A stretch of DNA of 7,238 bases. Source: Phycisphaerales bacterium (lineage in GTDB: Bacteria; Planctomycetota; Phycisphaerae; Tepidisphaerales; Tepidisphaeraceae). The notes below the pieces were generated by a model. That model was not told where the DNA came from, did not search any database, and was given only the letters and a program-made list of their open reading frames with translations. Made by a program: the position numbers and the translations under genes. Where the stretch lies: the NCBI GenBank assembly GCA_028288775.1, contig JAQGHP010000327.1, positions 1 through 7,238 on the forward strand. Reading direction: 5' to 3'. Shown piece by piece: positions 1-5,348 of this stretch; positions within the stretch are counted from its first letter, which is position 1, and each line of letters begins with the position of its first letter.

Positions 1-82
1 AGATTCACCACGTTCCCGCCGTGAACCGGTTCCGCGGCAATTTGAACTGCCCGCCGATGACCGTTACCATCGCATGGCTTGA
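1..82 (+). CDS. possible 3' end of an upstream gene (partial)
   Basis: Reading from base 2, this frame is open from the window edge to a TGA at 80-82, giving about 26 codons that end in ...DDRYHRMA. The stop overlaps the ATG of the next gene as TGATG (80-84), a common arrangement for translationally coupled genes. The fragment is too short to identify. Against it, the third codon positions are not as GC-rich as in the other genes here, and the +3 frame is also open through this stretch. It could therefore be plain non-coding upstream DNA. The call rests mainly on the stop/start overlap. Confidence 0.3.
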   Translation, partial: DSPRSRREPVPRQFELPADDRYHRMA

Positions 83-1494
83 TGGGAACCAACGTGAACC
101 AGTCCGCGCCTCCATTTCCTCCGCTACCGTTGTCGAGCAAGGCTCGGCGCACGGCGGAGCAGCCGATCAGCTTTCTCATCACCACCGCGCTGCACAATCC
201 CGGTTTGATCAATCTCGCCGCGGGGCTTGTGGACCCGCTGACCTTGCCGGTGGAGGAATGCGCGGACATCACGCGGCAGATATTCGCTGACCCCGCGCGC
301 GGCCGGGCGGCGCTGCAGTACGACACCACCTCCGGCCTCCGCGATCTGCGGCGGGAGCTGCTCGCGCACCTCGCCCGGCTTGAAGGCGTGGACGCCTCTT
401 CGCTCGGGTTCACCGCCGAGCAGATCGTTCTCACCACCGGCTCGCAGCAGGCGCTGTACCTTGTGGGTGACGCGCTGGTGGATCCGGGGGACATCGTCAT
501 CGCCGGCAACCCCAGCTACTTCGTCTACACCGGCACGCTGGCTTCGCTGGGCGCGGAGGTGCTCCCGGTGCCGATGGACCAGGACGGCATGGACGTGGAA
601 GCTGTCGCAACGCTTCTGGCACGGCTCGATCGCGAGGGGAAGCTGGGGCGCGTGAAGCTCATCTATTGCACCAGCTACTTCGATAATCCCACGGGCCTCA
701 CGCTTTCGCTCGAGCGTCGCCGACGGCTGGTGGAGATCGTCCGGCGATACTCGGCACACCATCGCATCCTGATCCTCGAAGACGCCGCGTACCGCGAGCT
801 GCGCTACGACGGTCCCGCCCTCCCCTCGATGAAGGCGATGGACCCGGAGAATCTGTACACGATCATCAGCCACACGTTCAGCAAGCCCTTCGCCCCGGGC
901 CTCAAGCTCGGGTATACCGCCATGCCCGATGATCTGCTCCACGCCGTGTTGCAGCAGAAGGGCAATCACGACTTCGGCTCCGCGAACCTCACGCAGCACA
1001 TCGCCCTGCAGGCCCTGCGCGACGGCAGCTACGACCGGCACGTGGACGTTCTCGTACACAGCTACCGCGCCAAGCGCGACGCGATCCTGGCCGCGATGGA
1101 CCGCTACATGCCCAAGGCCGACGGCCTCACCTGGACCCACCCGCACGGCGGGCTGTACGTCTGGCTGACGCTCCCCGAGCGCGTCGATACCTCACGCCAA
1201 GGCCCGATGTTCCAATCCTGCATCGCCCACGGCGTCATGTACGTCCCCGGCGACTACTGCTTCCAGCCCGATGAAAGCGGGAAGATCCCCCGCAACCACC
1301 TGCGCCTGAGCTTCGGACAAGTCGATCCGTCGCAAATCGTGCCGGGCATCGAGAGGCTGGCGGCAGTAATTAAAGAGCAATTGTCCCCCGCCTCGGAGCA
1401 ATCGTCCCCAGCCCCGGAGGGGCGTAAGAACTTAGCCCACGGCGCGAGCCGTGGGAAAACAGCAGAAGCAACAACCAGCCCCGGAGGGGCGTAA
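82..1494 (+). CDS. PLP-dependent class I/II aminotransferase
   Basis: A cytoplasmic fold-type I aminotransferase of 470 residues from the ATG at 82. A TTG at 79 would add one residue; the ATG is preferred because it forms a TGATG overlap with an upstream frame. Visible landmarks (ATG numbering): TTGSQQ at 118-123 (cofactor phosphate region), DNPTG at 201-205 with the PLP-contacting Asn202, EDAAYRELRY with Asp234 and Tyr237, SHTFSKPFAPG with the Schiff-base Lys268, and NHLRLSFG with Arg408 for the substrate carboxylate. The overall pattern (RTAEQPISFL...GLINLAAGLVDP) resembles the 2-aminoadipate/LysN and MocR-like aminotransferase group, but there is no N-terminal DNA-binding domain. The substrate cannot be told from sequence. 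The conserved domain ends near IKEQ (430-433); the last roughly 29 residues (PEGRKNLAHGASRG...) are encoded by a dispersed repeat and are probably not functional. No Shine-Dalgarno site is seen. Confidence 0.93.
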   Translation: MGTNVNQSAPPFPPLPLSSKARRTAEQPISFLITTALHNPGLINLAAGLVDPLTLPVEECADITRQIFADPARGRAALQYDTTSGLRDLRRELLAHLARLEGVDASSLGFTAEQIVLTTGSQQALYLVGDALVDPGDIVIAGNPSYFVYTGTLASLGAEVLPVPMDQDGMDVEAVATLLARLDREGKLGRVKLIYCTSYFDNPTGLTLSLERRRRLVEIVRRYSAHHRILILEDAAYRELRYDGPALPSMKAMDPENLYTIISHTFSKPFAPGLKLGYTAMPDDLLHAVLQQKGNHDFGSANLTQHIALQALRDGSYDRHVDVLVHSYRAKRDAILAAMDRYMPKADGLTWTHPHGGLYVWLTLPERVDTSRQGPMFQSCIAHGVMYVPGDYCFQPDESGKIPRNHLRLSFGQVDPSQIVPGIERLAAVIKEQLSPASEQSSPAPEGRKNLAHGASRGKTAEATTSPGGA

Positions 1495-1500
1495 GAAGCG
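1408..1500 (+). repeat. left arm of composite inverted repeat
   Basis: This arm contains two copies of a unit reading CAGCCCCGGAGGGGCGTAAG followed by AA (from 1409 and from 1476). Between them lies the palindrome CCCACGGC-GCGA-GCCGTGGG (1436-1455), which can form an 8-bp stem. Each unit also has its own CCCC/GGGG-type palindrome (CCCCGGAGGGG). The arm overlaps the coding end of the aminotransferase and supplies its stop codon at 1492-1494. Bases 1409-1455 recur in inverted orientation at 1689-1735 with 45 of 47 bases identical, and 1476-1500 recur at 1645-1669 with 25 of 25 identical. Confidence 0.85.
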
Positions 1501-1644
1501 GCGGATTTTCCGCCGACGATCGGCGATCGGAAGGTGTGTTCGGGAAGATTGCATTCAGAGCCGGGCCGTGTCGGCCCGGTCGGACCGCAGGTCCGTTCCG
1601 CGTGACAGGACGGGTTCAGTTTTATTAACCCACCGCCAGTCCTG
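1499..1644. other. hairpin-rich core between inverted repeat arms
   Basis: The stretch between the two repeat arms holds no convincing gene but has four neighbouring hairpins. They are CGGCGGA/TCCGCCG with loop TTT (1499-1515), CCGGGCC/GGCCCGG with a 5-base loop (1561-1579), CGGACC/GGTCCG with loop GCA (1581-1595), and a two-part stem CAGGAC-GGGTT / AACCC...GTCCTG (1606-1644). None is followed by a clear T-run, so a standard intrinsic terminator is not supported. The density of pairing suggests a structured nucleic-acid element, transcribed or not, rather than a promoter. No function is assigned. Confidence 0.55.
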
Positions 1645-1735
1645 CGCTTCTTACGCCCCTCCGGGGCTGAGCGCCCCGTGCGTTTCTCCCCACGGCTCGC
1701 GCCGTGGGCTAGGTTCTTTCGCCCCTCCGGGGCTG
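1645..1735 (-). repeat. right arm of composite inverted repeat
   Basis: This is the reverse complement of the left arm at 1408-1500, with the same order of unit, palindrome, unit. The palindrome copy is CCCACGGC-TCGC-GCCGTGGG (1689-1708). The spacer between palindrome and inner unit differs from that of the left arm. Matching ends and a variable inside are what a recurring mobile or recombining element would give. Read on the minus strand, it encodes the same PEGRKNLAHGASRG-type peptide that ends the aminotransferase. Confidence 0.85.
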
Positions 1736-1753
1736 TGACAACTGACAACTGCC
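1736..1753 (+). repeat. short heptamer repeat before lptF
   Basis: Two tandem TGACAAC heptamers (1736-1749) followed by TGCC abut the right arm of the composite repeat and end 4 bases before the lptF ATG. The unit is the same as the one in the lptF-lptG spacer. It occupies the place where a Shine-Dalgarno site would be expected; none is present. Confidence 0.75.
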
Positions 1754-1757
1754 TTTA

Positions 1758-3506
1758 ATGAGCCGTACCCTTTTCAAGTACATCTTCAAAGACCTGTTCA
1801 AGATCTTCATGATGGCCTCCGGCGCGTTGGCCGGGATCATGAGCTTTGGGGGTTTGTTGCGGCCGTTGACGCGCGAAGGGCTCGACGCGGGGCAGGTCAG
1901 CCGGATGTTGACCTATTTCACCCCGGCGATGACGACGTATTCATTCCCGGTGGCCGCGTTGTTCGCGACCGCGGTCGTGTACGGGCGGCTATCGGCCGAC
2001 AACGAACTGACCGCCTTCAAGGCCAGTGGCATCAGTCTGCTCTCGTTGACGGTCGCCGGGCCGGCGCTGGTGCTGGGGCTTGTGGTGGCGATCGGCAGCA
2101 TGTTGTTCCTCTGCTTCCTCGTTCCAGCCTCCACGTTGAAGGTGGAGAAGGTCATTTATTCGAACCTCGCCAAGTTGGTGCAGGGGCGGATCGAGCGGGA
2201 CCACCAGATTCAGTTCGAGCAGACGACGATTTTTGCGCAGGAAGCGTACATGCCCGACCCGGCTACCGTGCCGCCGGGCCAGCAGCAGGTGGTGCTCATC
2301 GGCCCGCAGATTGTTTCCGTCGAGCGGCCGTTCGCCGACAAGCGCGATTACCGCGTGCCCAAGGAGTTCTACACCGCGAGCCGGGCCATCGTGTACATCG
2401 AGCCGCAGGCGGACGGGGAAGAGGTAAGCGTGACGGTGCGGCTGGAAGGTGGCTTCAAATTCCCCCGCCGCTTCGAGGGGGCTGTGCTGGCCGGCGTGGA
2501 CGCCACCGAATTCGGCCCGACCTCCATCCCCTCCCCCATCAAGGAAGACTGCAAGTTCATGGACGTCTGGCGGCTCAAGGAACTCTACGACGACGTGGGC
2601 GCCAGTCACAACATCAAGCACATCGTCGCGGATTTCGTGAAGAACGGGCAGAAATACTCGTATCTCAAGAACGTGGTGAACGACTTGAACGGCCCGGCGC
2701 AGTCGACCGCGTTCGACTTCGGCGCGGGCAACCGCTACACGCTGTCGTGCGACGGGGACACGCAGGCCTCGCTACTCAAGTTTGAAATCAACGCGCCCGC
2801 GGCCGCCCCCGCGCTCGCCGCGACTTCGCCGGCGGTGAAGGACGACAAATCCTCCACCCAGCCGGTCGAGCGGAAGATTATCTTCCGCCAGGAAAAACGC
2901 GGCGAAGAGACGCTCGTCGTGCGGGCGGCGGGCGTGGTCGTGCGTGCCGCGCCGTCCGTCGAAAACAGCGTGGTCAACGTATCGATTGAGCTACGGGACT
3001 GCTCGCAAACCACCGAGGCCCGCGACGGAACGCAGCGCGACCAAATCCTCCGCCCGAAATACACCGCGCAGTTCCCCGTGCCGATGGACGAAGCGACGCG
3101 GGCGGTGGCCGACCAGGGCCTGCCCTATTTCGAGTCGCAGGCCGCGGCACCCTTCGGCAACCAGCAGATCCTGGCGCACGAGAAGACGGTGCTGCTCAAT
3201 AACATCGTTGCCGAGAGCAACGGCCGGGCGAGCTTCGCAGTCAGTTGCCTCATTCTCGTGATCCTGGGCGCGGCGCTGGGGATGATGTTCCGCAGCGGGA
3301 ATTTCCTCACCGCCTTCGCGGTGAGCTTCATCCCGGCGCTGCTGAGCATCACGCTGATCGTCGCCGGCGAACGCACCGCCGGCCATGTCTCCTATCGCGC
3401 AGAAGGCGGTAACCCGCTGCAACTGAGCCTGCTGCTCATCTGGACCGGCAACGCGGTGAACCTGGTATTGGCGACGCTGTTTATGTGGAGATTGCAGAAG
3501 AAGTAG
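1758..3506 (+). CDS. lptF: LptF-like LPS export permease (YjgP/YjgQ family)
   Basis: An inner-membrane permease subunit of the LptB2FG ABC transporter, which extracts lipopolysaccharide from the inner membrane and passes it to the LptA bridge. The 582 residues show the family layout. Three N-terminal membrane segments lie at about 11-31, 51-75 and 95-122, then a large periplasmic domain (about 125-490), then three C-terminal segments at about 493-511, 514-538 and 555-577. The cytoplasmic coupling-helix motif YGRLSADNELTAFKASG (75-91), which contacts the LptB ATPase in known structures, is clear. The protein is much longer than the roughly 360 residues of E. coli LptF. The extra length is all periplasmic and includes an Ala/Pro/Ser/Thr-rich linker at about 345-372. 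The partner lptG follows after 111 bases. The F versus G assignment rests on gene order and is less sure than the family. Confidence 0.9.
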   Translation: MSRTLFKYIFKDLFKIFMMASGALAGIMSFGGLLRPLTREGLDAGQVSRMLTYFTPAMTTYSFPVAALFATAVVYGRLSADNELTAFKASGISLLSLTVAGPALVLGLVVAIGSMLFLCFLVPASTLKVEKVIYSNLAKLVQGRIERDHQIQFEQTTIFAQEAYMPDPATVPPGQQQVVLIGPQIVSVERPFADKRDYRVPKEFYTASRAIVYIEPQADGEEVSVTVRLEGGFKFPRRFEGAVLAGVDATEFGPTSIPSPIKEDCKFMDVWRLKELYDDVGASHNIKHIVADFVKNGQKYSYLKNVVNDLNGPAQSTAFDFGAGNRYTLSCDGDTQASLLKFEINAPAAAPALAATSPAVKDDKSSTQPVERKIIFRQEKRGEETLVVRAAGVVVRAAPSVENSVVNVSIELRDCSQTTEARDGTQRDQILRPKYTAQFPVPMDEATRAVADQGLPYFESQAAAPFGNQQILAHEKTVLLNNIVAESNGRASFAVSCLILVILGAALGMMFRSGNFLTAFAVSFIPALLSITLIVAGERTAGHVSYRAEGGNPLQLSLLLIWTGNAVNLVLATLFMWRLQKK

Positions 3507-3514
3507 GAGAAGGT

Positions 3515-3611
3515 GCCAGTTGCCAGTTGTCAGTTGTCAGTAAAGGAAGCAGATGTAGTTTCACATCCTTCTTCTTTCACTGGCAACTGACAACTGGCAA
3601 CTGGCAACTGC
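3515..3611. repeat. inverted heptamer repeat in lptF-lptG spacer
   Basis: The left arm (3515-3541) is a tandem series of CCAGTTG/TCAGTTG heptamers. The right arm (3579-3611) is a series of CAACTGA/CAACTGG heptamers. Bases 3515-3541 pair with 3579-3605 at 26 of 27 positions, and the one mismatch is a possible G-U pair. The 37-base loop contains GATGT (3552-3556) and ACATC (3563-3567), which can extend the fold. The hairpin starts 9 bases after the lptF stop and its right arm ends 6 bases before the lptG start, so it nearly fills the spacer. The unit resembles the heptameric short tandemly repeated repetitive (STRR) sequences known from cyanobacteria. Confidence 0.9.
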
Positions 3612-3617
3612 CCAAGA

Positions 3618-4829
3618 ATGAAGATTCTCGACCGCTACGTCATCGTCAGTTTCATCAAGAACTACTGCATCAGCTTCATGGTGCTGGTGGGGATGTACGT
3701 GGTGTTGGACATGGTTTTCAACTTCAGCAACCTCGTACAGTTTCAGCCCAATGCCAGCGCGGTGGACACGCTGGTCGGGACGCTGCGCGACATGGGGGAT
3801 TATTACTTTTACCAGTGCTTTCTTTTCTTCGTACACCTCTCGGGGATCATTCCCGTCGTCGCGGCGGCGTTTACGCTCATGCGCCTCAGCCGCTTTAACG
3901 AGCTGACGGCGATGCTCGCGGCGGGCGTGCCGCTGCTGCGGATCGCGATGCCCATCGTGCTGGCCGCCCTGCTTCTCAACGCCCTGCTGCTGGTGGACCA
4001 GGAGGCGGTCATCCCCAACATGATCCCCAAGCTGGTGCGCGACCACGACGAGGTCCACAAGGACAACCGAAAAAACTACTTCGACATCAAGGCCATGCAG
4101 GACGCGGACGACGGGCTGCTCTATGCCGCCCGCTACTATCCCACTGGCAGCGGCGAAGACGCCGGCACGTTGCCGCGGATACTCGACCTCGACGTGATCG
4201 AACGCCGCCGGGTGACGCGCACGCACCCGGGCGGGGATGGCCAACCCGTCACCGTTACCGAGCTCATGCCCGTCGCGCATATCTACGCCGACCAGGCCGA
4301 CTGGAACCCCGACACCGAGCAATGGGACCTGCTGAACGGCTACCGCGTCTCCGGCCTGATCCCCGACGCCCGCGGCACGCAGCAGCGGCACGTCCCGCAG
4401 GAGGCATGCGCCGCGTACAAAAGCAACATCACGCCCGAGGAGATCACGCTCTACCGCAGCGGCACCTACGTGGACCTGCTGAGTACGGAGCGCATCAACC
4501 AACTCCTCGCCCGCCCCAAGAGCTACGGCACGCTCGCGCTGCTGCGGGTGAAGCACTGGCGCTTCACGCAGCCGCTGATGAACGTGATCTTGCTGCTGCT
4601 GGCGATCCCGTGCGTGCTGACGCGCGAGCCCGGCAAGCTCAAAAGCGGCGCGACCAAATGCCTGATCTTCATGGGGCTGGGCATGGGCAGCGTGTTCCTC
4701 TCGCAGCAGTTCGCCGCGACGCCCCCGTCCTCCATCAAGCCCGGCGACTGGGCCGCCCTGATGGCGTGGCTGCCGATCTTCATTTTCGGGCCGCTGTCGG
4801 TGTTTTTGCTGGAGAGGGTGAAAACGTGA
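3618..4829 (+). CDS. lptG: LptG-like LPS export permease (YjgP/YjgQ family)
   Basis: The second inner-membrane permease of the LptB2FG lipopolysaccharide exporter, 403 residues, close to the usual family length of about 360. Membrane segments are visible at about 11-33, 62-87, 105-126, 318-334, 347-363 and 378-398, with a periplasmic beta-rich domain between the two sets. The coupling region RLSRFNELTAMLAAGVP (89-105) carries the conserved E-L-T-A...G pattern. The start at 3618 gives MKILDRYVIVSFIKNY, a typical family N-terminus, although no Shine-Dalgarno site precedes it; the bases just upstream are heptamer repeat ending CAACTGCCCAAGA. It is presumably co-transcribed with lptF. The ATPase gene lptB is not in the window. 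The stop is followed after one base by another inverted repeat. Confidence 0.9.
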   Translation: MKILDRYVIVSFIKNYCISFMVLVGMYVVLDMVFNFSNLVQFQPNASAVDTLVGTLRDMGDYYFYQCFLFFVHLSGIIPVVAAAFTLMRLSRFNELTAMLAAGVPLLRIAMPIVLAALLLNALLLVDQEAVIPNMIPKLVRDHDEVHKDNRKNYFDIKAMQDADDGLLYAARYYPTGSGEDAGTLPRILDLDVIERRRVTRTHPGGDGQPVTVTELMPVAHIYADQADWNPDTEQWDLLNGYRVSGLIPDARGTQQRHVPQEACAAYKSNITPEEITLYRSGTYVDLLSTERINQLLARPKSYGTLALLRVKHWRFTQPLMNVILLLLAIPCVLTREPGKLKSGATKCLIFMGLGMGSVFLSQQFAATPPSSIKPGDWAALMAWLPIFIFGPLSVFLLERVKT

Positions 4830-4830
4830 T

Positions 4831-4959
4831 GGGGGAAGTAGGCGGTAGGCAGAGGGCAGTAGCTGGGCGGAAGGATATTATCGGAGCTGCTCCGCCCTCG
4901 CTGGGTATATCCTCTTGATCTTTCTGCCTACTGCCCTCTGCCTACTGCCTACTTCCCCC
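4831..4959. repeat. inverted heptamer repeat after lptG
   Basis: Bases 4831-4862 and 4928-4959 are reverse complements at 31 of 32 positions, and the mismatch would be a G-U pair in RNA. The right arm is plainly heptameric: CTGCCTA, CTGCCCT, CTGCCTA, CTGCCTA, CTTCCCC from 4924. The 65-base interior has a nested hairpin CGGAG-CTG-CTCCG (4882-4894) and flanking AGGATAT/ATATCCT pairing. The element begins one base after the lptG stop. The sequence differs from the lptF-lptG heptamer but the construction is the same. There is no T-run after the stem, so it is not a standard terminator, though it could protect the 3' end of the mRNA. Confidence 0.9.
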
Positions 4960-4962
4960 CAT

Positions 4963-4991
4963 TTGCCTCGCGGCAATCTGAATCGTACATC
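4963..4991 (+). promoter_or_regulatory. weak candidate promoter for the structured RNA
   Basis: TTGCCT (4963-4968) and TACATC (4986-4991) are 17 bases apart and would place a transcript start near 4998, just where the folded region begins. The -10 match is poor (3 of 6). The -35 half also lies in a small hairpin TTGCC-TCGC-GGCAA (4963-4976). The position is suggestive but the sequence match alone is not convincing. Confidence 0.22.
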
Positions 4992-4996
4992 TACTT

Positions 4997-5123
4997 CGTC
5001 AGGCAACAACGCACCCTGACAGCCGCCCGGGAGGGTGGCTGACAGGGAGCCTGGCAACGACGCTCCCTTTCCCACTTTCTGGCGATGCCGGCCGTGCCCA
5101 CACCACGGCCGGCATTTTATTTT
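4997..5123 (+). ncRNA. candidate structured RNA with competing hairpins
   Basis: The stretch between the lptG repeat and the terminator folds well. AGCCGCCC (5021-5028) pairs with GGGTGGCT (5033-5040) around a GGGA tetraloop. Beyond an AC/GA internal loop, CCCTG (5014-5018) pairs with CAGGG (5043-5047), and CGTC-AGGC (4997-5004) can pair with GCCT (5049-5052) and GACG (5059-5062). Alternatively AGGGAGC (5044-5050) pairs with GCTCCCT (5062-5068), which would break the CCCTG/CAGGG stem. A near-direct repeat, GGCAACaACGCaCCCT at 5002-5017 and GGCAACgACGCtCCCT at 5053-5068, underlies this competition. A terminator closes the region. It may be a small RNA, a riboswitch-like leader or the 3' UTR of lptG. 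It matches no riboswitch class I can recall. Confidence 0.4.
5085..5123 (+). terminator. intrinsic terminator
   Basis: A 12-bp perfect stem ATGCCGGCCGTG (5085-5096) / CACGGCCGGCAT (5104-5115) with a 7-base loop is followed by TTTATTTT (5116-5123). This is a textbook Rho-independent terminator on the + strand. It would end the lptF-lptG transcript or a small RNA starting near 4998, and it separates that unit from ispE. Confidence 0.9.
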
Positions 5124-5146
5124 GATAAGAGCCGGCAGGATTTTTA

Positions 5147-5175
5147 TTGACCCCGCATCCGCCCTTCCGTATCTT
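5147..5175 (+). promoter_or_regulatory. candidate sigma70-type promoter for ispE
   Basis: TTGACC (5147-5152; 5 of 6 to TTGACA) and TATCTT (5170-5175; 4 of 6 to TATAAT) are separated by exactly 17 bases. They lie 24 bases after the terminator, where a new transcription unit should begin. Transcription would start near 5182 and leave a leader of about 167 bases before ispE. No convincing gene lies in that leader. Confidence 0.5.
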
Positions 5176-5314
5176 TACGTAGGTCAGATCGCCGATCACT
5201 TCTGCGGTCCAGACTTTGAACGCTGAACGCACATCCGACTCGGTCTGAGGAATGAAAGAATATGCACCTTCGCGAATGCCATCGGGCGGCGCGCCTTTGG
5301 GCTATTGGCCGGGC

Positions 5315-5343
5315 TTGACAGAGCCCCGACTGCCCGCAAAGTG
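5315..5343 (+). promoter_or_regulatory. possible ispE-proximal promoter, weak
   Basis: A perfect TTGACA (5315-5320) sits 28 bases before the ispE ATG. With a 17-base spacer the -10 would be AAAGTG (5338-5343), a poor match. If used, transcription would begin at or next to the start codon and give a nearly leaderless mRNA. That would fit the lack of a Shine-Dalgarno site before ispE. Confidence 0.2.
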
Positions 5344-5348
5344 GTGTC

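Noticed and set aside
124..1146. Long minus-strand open frame opposite the aminotransferase
   Set aside because: It mirrors a well-supported gene with catalytic motifs on the + strand, and its protein is His/Arg/Val-rich with no recognisable domain. GC-rich genes commonly produce such antisense frames.
1408..1735. Insertion sequence with terminal inverted repeats
   Set aside because: The core is only 144 bases with no transposase frame, and no clear target duplication was found at the edges, so only a non-coding repeat element can be supported.
3515..3611. CRISPR-like array
   Set aside because: The repeats are 7-base tandem units without unique spacers and occur in inverted orientation; no cas gene is nearby.
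3561..4556. Minus-strand 331-codon frame opposite lptG
   Set aside because: It overlaps the complete lptG gene and reads as low-complexity Val/Ala/Gln/His sequence; no domain or ribosome site is seen.
5262..5318. Possible 18-codon leader peptide before ispE (MHLRECHR...)
   Set aside because: A GAGG lies 11 bases upstream, but the peptide has no runs of a regulatory amino acid and no adjoining attenuator hairpin, so a leader-peptide role is not supported.
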